Of a DNA stretch of 64,000 nucleotides, positions 41,791 through 53,372 are shown piece by piece. Under the pieces are notes generated by a model. It saw only the letters and a list, made by a program, of their open reading frames with translations. It was not told the origin of the DNA and did no database searches. The stretch is from the NCBI RefSeq assembly GCF_000003605.2, contig NW_003107589.1, positions 467,032 to 531,031 of the forward strand, given 5' to 3'. Position numbers and translations under genes: made by a program. Origin of the DNA: Saccoglossus kowalevskii. Lineage: Eukaryota > Hemichordata > Enteropneusta > Harrimaniidae. The first letter of the stretch is position 1. The number at the start of each line of letters is the position of its first letter.

Positions 41791-42124
41791 GCTACTTGTT
41801 TGCCAACCTGGATGGTTGGGGGTTAGATTGTTGAATATTTTAGTGCTTTTCAGCGTATGGCGTTTTCTTATGCGTATCATCGTATAGTTTGTAAGTGTAT
41901 CCTGTGTGCAAGTCTATTATCAGTTTATTTAGTCTCCCATGTACTGTAAATTAAAAAGCCATGATTTACCTGTTCATTAATTGAAAATTAATAGTCGTAC
42001 ATGAATTTCAAAGCATTTAACTATATACTTTGACAAAGTATATTTACACATATATTTGTAGATGTATACGGTAATACATACATTAATAAATTTGCTACAC
42101 AAGATGAAATGAAAGGGTAATGTT

Positions 42125-42163
42125 TGAACCAAGAGGTGCTTGCAAGAAAGTGAGCATATCCTG
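42125..42163 (+). repeat. Dispersed repeat, copy 2 of the 16985 family
   Basis: GAACCAAGAGGTG and TTGCAAGAAAGTGAGCATAT (followed by CCTG) match 16985-17033 in the same order, with a shorter spacer. The match is short and could be extended only by a search. Confidence 0.5.
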
Positions 42164-44574
42164 TCCTACTAGCATCACCTGTCATCGGAGTAGTCAATTT
42201 ATTACATTATAGATACAATGATTGATGTTGAAACAATCAGAGATCATCTGCCTAGGTAATTTGTAATATTTTGTTTAGGATGTCCACCATTGAAAAGCTT
42301 ATATAAAAATCCTTCTGATTTAACAATATTCTATAAAAGTTTCTCAAACGCATCACATTCAGTTCAGGCTCTAGTATATTGAACAAGCTGGGTAATGTAT
42401 GCACCATATGACTATAAATAAGGGGGAAATTGGTAGTGGTACAAATCATCACTTTGGTCATACATTTGTCTTGTATCTAGTAGGAAGGTTACGCTTAAAA
42501 TCAAAATCGAGTTAGTTATATACATATGAGATGAAAGAACTTGATTCAGTGAGTTCAAGTTCAGGTGAATATATCATAGAAAAAAGTGTAGAAAAATAGA
42601 GTATCAGTTATACCTGAGTTATGACCACCAGACTTCACAAAAAAAAGCACAAATATAAACACATCTTTTGTGTAGAACGGGTTTGCATCAGTTGTTAAAA
42701 TGTACTTGTATTGCGGTGATATATTAAAACTTGATATCGTTGAAGCGTAATTTAAATATGCCATGTACTATAGTGGGAAAGTAAAAAGTAACAAAATAAC
42801 CAAGGTTGAGATCTTTGAAAGTTCTTTGTTTAAACAGTTAGAACCTGTTATGAATCTTGCTTTATATGATGTTTTGTGCAGCTTAGCTATCCATGGAGCT
42901 TGACAAGTCATTGATTTTTTTCCAGAGCGGAAATCGCTAATGTTGTCTTGAATGACTAGATGTTTGTTAAAATGTCATTCTTGCTGGATGTAGACAGTTT
43001 GTAGGCAGAATTACTGAATGCAGCAAGAAACCATGTTCCTTGATTAAACATCATAATAATATCTCCTACAAACAAAGACAACAGTATTAGCAGCTTCATT
43101 ATCAGAGGTATTAACATATTTGTAATGAAGAGAAGAAAGACGTTTGCATGCTTCCAAATTACAAAATTTATATTAGGGCTTACTCCAGAAGAATGATTGC
43201 TGTGCATACTGCACCTCTAACAGCTTTTATTCATTCTAACAGTGTGCCAGGTTCAATCTTCTCCAATTTAGATCACTTATTAGCATACTTTTCAACACGA
43301 GGATTTTTTAAAATGACACCGCCAATTGATTTTACGATGCTCAATGGATGTTGCCACATGTCATTATTTTTTGAAGAACAAATTTATTTCAATCAATGTA
43401 CTATGCAGCCAATCGTTTAAATTCGTTTTTTGTATTAAAGTATTCATTGAAGCAAATAATATATTACGCATACATAGACAAAGGTTAATATTCCTTTAAC
43501 ATCTTCCACTCGACTGATCTTGTTTATGTCTCACTTGGATAGTCCGGTTATTCCATATTCTTTATGTCTAAAACAATTGTATTATTCACTATGTCCCAAT
43601 ATGATTACAGTTGATTTTTCGTATTATCACTCTGTCTCGAAAGATTAATAATACCGGATGATTGTATACATTAAAAAATGATAACTGAGATATGCAGTTT
43701 GCCCTCATACAAAAGCGACATTCATATACATATATCTGCATAAATCTGCAAATACCTCAAATAACATGAATATTAGAAAGCCGGCGTGTTTCAAATATCT
43801 ATTCTTAGTGTGGTAGTTTAAATTATATCTGATTTAGTCACGTGGCAGTGCACAGGCAACTTTTAGTTTTTTTAAATACGCTAACATATTTACAGTTCAA
43901 AAATAAAATAGGCAAAGTAATAATGTGAGTTATATCCTAATAGGATGTTCATGTTTTTTTAGACCAAATTTTATAAAGTGATGCTTTATAGATTTTTAAA
44001 ACTGATCGTTTTGGAAAATAAAAATAATAACAAATATAGCTACAAAGCAGCATTTATAATAAATATAATAAATACCTGGTATTAGATTAAATGACACATA
44101 ATGTGCATCGGAACACATAGCAAAAGTGTATGTAGTGTCTAATTTGCCTAGTGGATTTGAGGGCTGGGAAATTTTACTTATTTAATGTGACTTCACGCGC
44201 ATTCGACATGAATAGTTCATTGAATTTAGACATTGAACCAATGTAGAGGATAATCATTACGACCTAGTACGGAATGGATCATGTTTACAAATTTATTTTA
44301 TAGAAAAATTTTTAAAACATTTATTAAAGATTAGTTAATTGTGATATTTTTCAGCATGATTTAATTATTTTGTTTGATATTTAATCTTTGAAAATTAGTC
44401 CACGATTATGATTTATCTTCAACAAATATTACTTTAGCAGTATAGATGAATTGATTTAAAATCACTAGAATGTCGATTAATATAAACGTATAGATAAATC
44501 CGGAGTGCACGTATTCTTATACTTTCATTGTTACATCAACAAGCTGATACTGCTTTTTCACATATTATTTCACC

Positions 44575-45130
44575 ACTTTCGTTCAGTCTGTAATTCCTCA
44601 AGGCACAGTTCTAGGCCCTCCCTGTTCTCTTCAAACTGTTCGTTACTGATCTGAAAACAGTGAACACCCTTGCATGCCGATGACACAAAGATATATTCAG
44701 CTATTAAAATTAAAAACTCAGCTTAAGCATGATCTTTAGGAACTACAAAACATGTTTACATCCTGAAAAATGTAAGAAAATATTAGAAGAAGTGTCTAGT
44801 GAGAAGGATTTGGGTGTCACTATTGACTTTTCTGAGTATGCCAGTAACTTTGTCTTGCTATCAAACCACAAGTCGTTGTTGTCGTCGTCACACTTTTAAG
44901 TATAAAACAAAAATAATTTTACATCTATCCAAGGCACTCATAATGCCTCATATGGAATATACATCATGCACATGGTCTCGATACTCAAAGAAAGATAATA
45001 CTAATATAGAACGTGCTGAGAGGCGTGCAATAAAACTTGTTCCAAAAATACGAAACCTATATTATACTGAAAGACTGAGAAGCCTCAAACTCCCAATGTA
45101 TTTTATGATTTTGCAAACAAATTATTACTC
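44575..45130 (+). pseudogene. Decayed non-LTR retrotransposon reverse transcriptase (C-terminal part)
   Basis: Conserved RT landmarks occur in the right order with frameshifts and stops between them. VIPQGTVLGP (44593-44619) corresponds to the PQG-LGP block. LFKLFVTDL-like residues follow in another frame. ADDTKIYS (44676-44699) is the catalytic ADD box. SEKDLGVTID (about 44798-44827) follows. Last comes a thumb-region stretch in one frame (about 44918-45100) with SKALIMPHMEYTSCTWS and ERRAIKLVPK. That thumb signature is typical of CR1/Jockey-type LINEs. No endonuclease or 3' tail is evident, so this is a dead, truncated copy. Confidence 0.8.
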
Positions 45131-46188
45131 GATATATATATATATATCAGTATCACGACTAACATGGATTATTTGCGTAAAGAGCAGAATAGCCTACAGT
45201 GGCAATTAATAGTTTTTGTAAAGCTGGTAAAGCAGTTTTGTTCCGTTTATGTAGTATTATAACAAACGATTTGTTCTTCAATTAAAGTTATTATTCATAT
45301 AGTGCAAAGAAGGGAAATTAGCTTGCGGCACATGAAATGTGATTAACGATGATAGATCATTTTAAAATATGACTTGATGACACATGACATGTAAGTATAT
45401 ATAACAATACGTTATTTATTACGTTATTTAAATCACGTTACCTTATCTTTCTAATTCGTCCTTGCTTCGTGTAATCTAATTTACAGCCACGAATATATAT
45501 AAGTCTACCGTTACGTCAGAATTCACATCAGTGTTATCCGACATTTACTGTTTTAACAAGGTGAATTCGTGTACGATTCGTGTGAGTGAGAATATCCGTA
45601 TTAGTTTGCAGGGAATACAGAAGTTAGAAGGATTAATAGCTTCACCAAATGTTCGACACTAAAACTAAATCTAGTTTATGTGCGGAGATGATATAGTGCG
45701 GGACGCTATCGTTTGAACTATTTATGTGTCTGTTGTTTAACGTATTATGCATACTAATGACAGAAACAAACTGCAGTGTTACCTGATGACAAACGTGTAT
45801 GGCAATCTGAAATAGAGTAGATGATGTAGCAATTTGAACATAAATGTACATACGATTTTTGGAGTATAACTCTATTCCTGCGAATTGTGGGTACCGGACA
45901 TTATCTTTCATTATGATATAGGTTTCAAATCACAATAGAATTTGTATCAAGGCAAAGAGCCGCGTAGTTACTTGAATATAATACTATGTTTGCGAGGCAT
46001 GGTGTGATTCTGTTTTATTTAATAACATAGTGTAATAAGCATGCCCTGGACTCGTGTTTAGCAAAAACAAGCTGTTTTGAAATGGCGGACGGATACACCC
46101 AGAGTGAGCTGTCAGCTGCAAAACACAGGGAACTAACTCAACTCTAAGAGCTACGTGCGTTAGAGCTTTAAGCTACTACAGCAAGCCT
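45131..46188. other. Non-coding intergenic stretch
   Basis: Short AT-rich frames only. It may include the unrecognisable 3' remainder of the retrotransposon just upstream. Nothing else is supported. Confidence 0.45.
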
Positions 46189-46930
46189 CAGAAGTATTGG
46201 AGCAGCCAATTTGCAAAATGGCTGGCGAAATGGCTATATATATGGATTTTGACTAAACAGTTGGCTTTCGAATATCGCTGGCGCCGACTCGTGGTCGCAT
46301 CCACTCTGGGCGAGTCTATATTGCATTAGGGGACATAGAATACTTTTCCGTAGGCTGGTTCATGTCTTAATTTTCCTGAATGATTTACATTCGCGAGACG
46401 TGATAATTTAGAAGTAGTTTCTCTGGTCAGACTGAGAATTACCACAGTCAAATGGCGTACAAGTGACAATATGATAATGCGATTAATTCACTGATATTCA
46501 CTATATGGGGGTAGCCATCTTGAACACTGCTTGAAACTGAATAAAGAGACAAGTTGGGAAATAGTTTCCTACAAATCAGGGAATAGCAAACTTTCACATT
46601 CAAATGATCCGTTGAGGTAACATTAAGCCTACATTAAGTCTACCTCATTCGTCGTTTTTGCGTGGACTATCCCTTGTATACGAACACCTTATTACACGAA
46701 GATCATAAAACACTTTCCCTGGTATATTTGAAAGCGAAATCGCCATCCAACTGAAAGACCGTCGCTGATTAGCTCTTAAAGTATGACGACCGTCTTCTAC
46801 TGTTATATAGTTACACCCAGAGTGGACGTGGCCACAAGACGGCGCCAACGAGATTCGAAAGCCATCTGTTTAGTCAAAACCAAAACAGTTCGCTAGCGAT
46901 TTTCTAAATTGGCTGTCCCAATACTTACTG
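46189..46930. mobile_element. Element with ~130-bp inverted arms
   Basis: The left arm (about 46189-46322) and right arm (about 46801-46930) are inverted copies. Shared blocks, read on the left arm, are AGTATTGG, CAGCCAATTT, TTTTGACTAAACAG, TGGCTTTCGAAT, GCTGGCGCCG-like and CCACTCTGGG. I estimate 75-80% identity, with one arm carrying small indels. The ~480-bp centre has no coding frame of note. It could be a non-autonomous DNA transposon with long terminal inverted repeats or two opposed copies of one short repeat. No clear target-site duplication was found. Confidence 0.65.
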
Positions 46931-48784
46931 TAATTGTCAGACAGGCGGTCGGGTGGAGATGGATGGAGAGTGGAGATTTATGATTTCAAAACTTGTTGTT
47001 TGTTTTTTGACAGAATGTAATATATTGCATCTGTTTTATCTAACCCCAATAAACTCACGCACAAGACTGGCCTTAAATTAAATGTGTTTTTTCCTGTAAG
47101 ATATCACACACACCTAAACCATGTTTATCATTACACGCAGGGTAATTCTATTCAACACCAAAATTGGTTATAACATCAAGGTATAGGCAACAATGAGGGC
47201 ACAGAAAACAAGAATCATTTGTATTTATAATATAAAATACCCGCGGCGCTAAAACAAAAAAATGAGATGGGTTACATCATAGCAATAAAGATTTATGTAA
47301 TGTGTATAATGTACAATGAGTTAATAGAGTCCATATGTGGTATTCTGTGTTATTTGTTCGTTTATTTTTGTACGTTCCGTAGCGTTATTTGTTTTTTTTA
47401 TATACCGTAAAGGCATATATTATATGGACACGTGTTAATTCAAAAATGTATGGTTATTAGATTTTAAAATAGATCTTTCGATTGGAACACATGTACAAAC
47501 CATATGCGTAGTGCGATTGTAAAGGATTATTTGAGGACATATGAATTGGTTTGATAATTAAAGTAATTTCTTATTACCACGTTCTGTATTACATTATTAC
47601 CGTTTCTAAAAACGCGCAGATAATAATTTAAAAGCATTGTCGATGTTGTTCTCCATCTGTGATGCTATTCATTGTTATAGAATAAAGGAATGATCATTTG
47701 GAAGTCTTCAGAGGATTCTAATTTTAATAGCAACATTACATTATTAGTGTGTATTGACCAACGGCGCCGTACGTTTCGACGATGTGTTGGCATTTCTGGG
47801 ACATCCGATTTTATCATTCTTCGACAGTAGGAACGTGTTTTCAAGGCATTTTCATATTGTAGTAAATAACTGCGATATTGTTATTCCATGGTGTGTTCAC
47901 TCATTCGGTATCACAAAGGTAACTTTAGCTTATTGTTACACGAATTATTGAAAAAAGCAGCACGTGCTTCTTGAATATAATTGGTACAACATGTGGAGCA
48001 AGAAACAGTATTCTACGTTTTGACTATTGATCTTTCTGTCGATTTGATCATGCATACAGTTATATGTCATCCAGACTGCGTTGAACGGCTTTACAAAACG
48101 AGGTAACTTGATTCATTATCACAATGCATACGATATGGCGAGTCATCTTTGTTGAATCCTGATTGACTAGTATTTTATGCCTAGATACCCTGGGCCATTC
48201 TCGTGTATTCCCTCTGGAGTCCTGGAGAAAGAATGCAATGTTCAATGTTTGACGATCTCGCAGACGCAGTGGTATCATTGGTAAAACAAACAAAAACACA
48301 AATATGTATACAAATATACATATGAAAACCCATGATGTATTCCTTATATTGATTTATAACTATTATCGCTCTTTCGCACATATGTTGTTCGATACAGTTA
48401 TAATTTTGCAAAGTGTGCACGAATTTGTGTACAGTCTTTGTTAGTTCGAGTATAAACTTGTACAAGCGTGAGTGTGTTGCAAATTTGTAGAAACTCATTT
48501 CATATTGGAATTTTTTTTTAATATCGAGTATAACTTCATTAATCGTTATGCAAAAAATACCAAATTTAAGGAAATGATATAACCGTAGTTATACACCATA
48601 TATTCTGTAGCATCACAAATATGTAATAAATACAATATAAAATATGATCATTTAATGATGAGAACTGGGTCCGACGTAGTTGTCAGTATAGTTCCTAATA
48701 TCATCGACCATACAAGATTGAAACGAGGGGTTGGTAAAACACAATGAAACATTTACGTTGTTAGCACTGGATGATGAAATATCC
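46931..48784. other. Non-coding intergenic stretch
   Basis: No gene supported. Overlapping frames near 48060-48500 on the minus strand are short and without motifs. No repeats stand out. Confidence 0.5.
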
Positions 48785-49260
48785 TTCCGACCGCTCTTAT
48801 CCGGTTTAAGCTGGAATAATTATTGTAATATGATCCTATAATTGTGGCTGGGGGATAGTACAAAACAAAATATATGATCATGCCGCAAGAAATAGAAGAC
48901 AAACCATCTTTTCATAACCTTCTCAGTTTGAGCTGGATTAATTTTCTGCAACATGATACTGATTACTGTCTGGTTGTGCAGTGTTTTTTATACTATCAAC
49001 GTCTAGGGAGAAATACAGGACATGATCGCTCGAAGTAATATGTTTCCGTGTCAGCTGGATTACTTTATAGTAACAAGTTTCCTGTTTTGTTTAGGTGTAC
49101 ATGATATGAATATATGCTCTTGTTAGGGGAAGAGGAGACTCGATTCCCTCTCCTGATCAGTGCAAATTTTGGTTTCTGTTGGATTGATTCATAGTAACAC
49201 GATACACACCACTGTCTGATTGTGCCATGTAGGGTGTGATCATATATGATAGTATATTAT
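48785..49260 (+). repeat. Degenerate ~122-bp tandem repeat, four units
   Basis: The core AGCTGGATTAATT-like motif recurs at 48809, 48931, 49053 and (as TGTTGGATTGATT) 49177, giving periods of 122, 122 and 124 bp. Each core is followed by TTNTNGTAACANGAT-like sequence. Units 2 and 4 also share ACTGTCTGRTTGTGC, and GATCATATATGA/ATATGATCATG blocks recur. Units are well diverged, but the period is regular, so this is an old satellite-like or minisatellite array. Confidence 0.7.
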
Positions 49261-50400
49261 GTATATTATGCTTGTGCTGAGCTACCAGCATCTACGAGTG
49301 GTCAATTGAGCTGCCCAAGTAACAGTGAGGTTTTTCCGGCGAAATCCTGGCGGTTAGAAAAACATTGGAATAGCTTTTCATGTATTTTCATGCATACGGA
49401 ATGGTGGTCCTAACCGGGACATAATTCTTTGAGGTATAATTCTTCTAAAAAGCAGCTTTAAGCAAATTTAGTGTACAGGGTTTGGTAGGGTGCGGCAATG
49501 CACTGCAAATATCGCATGGTAAGCGGAACTTGTCTTTAACCTGCTTATTAAGTTGAAGAAATTGACGTGTAAGTGTTATTTTATTCTTGAACTGGTATGA
49601 GATGCTATTTGTCAACTAATGTTTCATTTATTTTTGCTTCAGCCTAAGCAGCAGAAGAATTGAATGTACCCACACATCTCACTTCATAAACATATTAAAA
49701 TGGAAACAAATACAATAAGAAAAGCGTCCTCTCGACAATTGATATTGCGCCAAGGCAATTGACTTTGACACCTGTATGAGTGATCTAGAGCAGTACAATT
49801 GAGCTTCACTTAGTAATACAAGTTGTATTTAAAGACCTGCATAAGCTAACACGTAATGACTAGGGCTAGTTTCAGGCAATGATGTGATTCAGTGCGTGTC
49901 ATATGCTTTCAAAGTCAATAGCATGCTGCGCTTATATTGGAAACTTATGAGCCAACTAGTACAGGGAATATACACATGATAGTCCGAAGCCCGATGTGCG
50001 AGAGGGATATTTCGGTCATAGAGCTGTGAAAAGTTTTTTATTTGATGTATTGATTGTCGTGTCGTGTCGTGCTCGTGGGGAATGGGATGACATTCTTTGG
50101 CTTTCATGTGGTTAAACTACATATTTTTAATGTTGATGAGTTTGGACAACTATGAAGAGCATATGCATTTAGCTGTAGCACAACTTCAAGCCACATAAAA
50201 TGCTTGTTCTTTTTATATGGACTGAGCATCTACACTGAATTTATGATGAATTTCGCCAACAAGGAAATGCTGAACACAGGATATTGACACTACAGTCTGT
50301 GAATAATCCCAGTTCATGGATAAGCTTATAATTACCACACACTCACGCGTTAGCTTACCAAGAACTATATGTCTTTTACTGACCAAAATGAATGAGACAT
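49261..50400. other. Non-coding stretch after the tandem array
   Basis: No supported gene. A small GTCGT run occurs at about 50057-50070. Composition becomes slightly more GC-rich to the right. Confidence 0.4.
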
Positions 50401-52497
50401 ATTGATTTTATTATTGTGGTATGTGCTGTACTGGAGTAATTTAATCCTTATTCAGATACATCCATTGATTTCATGTCTTCACTACAACTTTCAGGACCAC
50501 TGGAAATGCATTGCAGCCACCAACAACCTCACTGTAGTGTCTACGATTCTAAAAGATGCATTTCAGATATGGCTGAGGAAGGACTATTTATTTGCCCCAT
50601 GTTATATTTCACATTAACATTTGTGTAAACTAAATGGAGTCCCCAAACATTTTTTTTTCTGCCACGTAATCATTTGGTCTCTGGCTTCTAGATCTTCAAA
50701 TATGTCTTAACAGTCATGGATGTGGTCTTACAATTTGAATATATGCAGATTATCCGGCAATTAAAGATGCATCTACAATTGTAACTCTCTTAGCCATGAA
50801 CCAGCTACTGGCCAAGCATAGCATTTCTGTCGAACACAGGCATGTTGAAATCAATTGGTACCATAGGATTGTGGAGCATTGCCGAGCAGTTGTTTGACTG
50901 TCGTTTTGACCAGAGCTGCGACTTTTACCAGGTGCTCAGAAAACCTAATGGGCGTTATTGTCATTTTGACCTTGAATCAAGGAGAGCACTTGCATAATGC
51001 CTAAAGTTGCATAATGCCTAATCAGAATGTTTACCAGAAACACACTCGTCAACTGTAGTAGTTGATAGAGCATAAGCTGCCCAAAGTGTTGGTGGTTGTA
51101 ACCTCTCCCTGCCTGACGAAATGTAGGAAGGTCATTGATCTGATATGATTCTTTCAGGTGTACACTCAGTCACCAAAAATGAGAAGCATGTCTTATATCA
51201 TCTGTTTGGTGGGCCACTTTGGTTTGGTAGGTGTGTTTGGTAACACAAAGCTTCTTGTATGCCACCTGAGACTAAACTACTAAGCACCAAATCTCCTTTT
51301 TATTTGCTTGAACTTGAAGTCAGCCAGACATAGTTTCATATATGCCTTATGTGTTGTCCAGTCAGTCTACACTAAAATGTTGTGTATGTTAAGATTTGTA
51401 GACACATAGAAGTTTAATGTTACAAGCTGCACAGTCTTTTGATTGAGCATTGAGCTGTAAGATGTAGTCAACCATTTTGGCATTTCTCAGCCACAAGCTT
51501 CTTCTAGATAGTATTTCATGAATTCAGCTATGACATCAAACTTTTTTGATGGACAGGTTTGTGTTTGTTTGTGCTAATACATATACTCCACAGAGGACAC
51601 TATGAAGTAGACATAAATGGCCCACTCAAGTTAGTTGTTAATGATCCTTATTTTCCGTGGGTTGTGGATGGTAATAACCATAAAGTTCACCACCATTATT
51701 CAACCAAATGCTAGTCAGCTGTGTAGATAAGAGTTTCAGCTACCTCAATTACGATATTAAAACCTTAACTGAGAACAAGCACTTTTTATGCATTTTGAAC
51801 AAAATTGGTAGCACTTAGTCACTTGGCTTTTAGGATATGACAGATTTACACCAGAAGATGTGATAGAGCCATACATATTTTTCTGACACTAAACCTGGTT
51901 GATTTAAGACATGTTGTAATGTGTCAACCTCAACCTCTTTGTAGTAGTTTTTTCCTGGAGCTAATCACATTATTGGTGAAAGATTGCCTGATTAGCAAAG
52001 CTGACTTGACTAAAGCGTACATCTTGACTATCGAGCCAGTCCTAAAAATCTTATGAATCGACTGAAATGCAGTCGAGAATTACATGATAACTTACATAAT
52101 AAACTAATCACTCATCATATCAGGTGTCCAAATGTTTTTTGTGTCAGACCTGTACATAACTTTCAGGAGCGTCACATACATTGAGGCTTTCAGGGAGGCT
52201 AACCCACGCACTCATGACAGCATGACAGCATGAAAGCATGGCAGTTGGAGGACAAAAATCCTTATTGTACCTCTGTAAAATAGGTAACTACTCAAGTCTT
52301 ATTTTGAATGGGGGCGCACACCTCTTGAAATATGGCTTGTCCTTGCGTTCCTCTTAAAGGCTAGCTGGTATCAGGCTTTAATTTTTATGCTGATAATTGC
52401 ATTATAGTCCATTGAGTTCCAGAAGGTTTCATGACCATGTCCTACACATGTCTCTGAATGTTGTTGAGAAGGCTGCCCCGGACCAGGAATTTGTTTA
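50401..52497. other. GC-richer block of decayed, coding-like sequence
   Basis: Composition and texture differ from the AT-rich surroundings. Both strands show runs of 20-60 codons interrupted by stops, as expected of an old transposon or processed insertion. I recognise no domain. Small internal duplications are visible: TTGCATAATGCCTAA twice at about 50990-51020 and CATGACAG-type units at 52213-52244. It is continuous with the decayed minus-strand coding remnant to its right. Confidence 0.3.
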
Positions 52498-53110
52498 TTA
52501 AGTCATAATTCTAGCAGCTTGATATATACAAAATGACTGGTCAATAAGGATCTCATCAGTCAGTAGGCATGGGCTTCTGTAATGATTGATGGTCTTGTGT
52601 AATTTGTAAACGTGGCCATTTTGAAGCACGAACATTGTAACGGATTTTTTGCAATCAAAATCTAAAGGCCAGACAATTGGCTTGTTCCTAGTTGCTTTAC
52701 AAATCACTTCTCGCACACCCGTTTGTAGATCTGAACCTGCCTTGTCTGCATAGACATTATTATAAATGTGCACTACATCCTCTACAGAGATTCGCATTAT
52801 GTTGAAGTTCTAACTCAGTTTTTTAATCAAATTGAGCTAATTTGTTGACGGTCTCTCTTCCAGCCTGTAATTTGGCAAGTACAATTTTTGCTACTTGCTA
52901 CAACCGTTCTCTCCCAAATTCAGCATTTACTTGTTCAAGTGTAATACCTTGTATGAACCTATTTCACTTAAGTTTATTGTTCAGCCATTTGATGCTCAAT
53001 TGTACAGCATTGCCAACCTAACCCTTTTCAAATGTAGCTCTTTCATATTCTCTGTTGTTTAACCAATTTGCCCACCTAAATTTGTAAATCAACAACTGCC
53101 GGGTGTTTAT
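52498..53110 (-). pseudogene. Decayed coding remnant, unknown protein
   Basis: Read on the minus strand from about 53100, one frame gives long protein-like runs such as RWANWLNNREYERATFEKG, then QGITLEQVNAEFGRERL and KIVLAKLQAGRETVNKLAQF, broken by several stops. A shifted frame then runs open from 52797 to 52498 (99 codons), starting MRISVEDVVHIYNNVYADKA. The charged, low-tyrosine composition is unlike chance AT-rich frames, and continuity across stops suggests an inactivated gene or transposon ORF. I do not recognise the family. It could also be an intron-containing gene misread as broken. Confidence 0.35.
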
Positions 53111-53308
53111 GAATGCGTTTTAGAGCCTGTATTTACTATAAGAATAATTAACACAGGGAAACTCGTAGCTTCACTTCCTGATACTGAGTACGAATTACAC
53201 ATATATTTTATTTAACAATATACAGCATACAGTGTTTCCAATCATACACTATCCCGCTTCTGACATTAAATGTCACAAGGTCGGATCAATTATTAAGCCA
53301 AAGCACCC

Positions 53309-53371
<63 letters not shown>
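53309..53371. repeat. (AAT)n microsatellite, about 21 units
   Basis: An uninterrupted trinucleotide run of 63 bases. It translates to poly-Ile in one frame, which explains an artefactual open frame over it. Likely polymorphic in length. Confidence 0.97.

Positions 53372-53372
<1 letters not shown>

Larger units (their letters stand above)
39005..44574. other. Intergenic stretch with dispersed repeats
   Basis: No gene is supported. It holds one pair of related ~73-bp repeat copies (39967 and 41719) and the second copy of the 16985 repeat at 42125. Between 42252 and 43420 several short frames occur on both strands, but none carries family motifs. Confidence 0.5.

Noticed and set aside
42252-43420. 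Several short frames on both strands, one hydrophobic on the minus strand at 42956-43207
   Set aside because: No shared frame, no motifs, and AT-rich codons produce hydrophobic residues by default. A decayed element is possible but unsupported.
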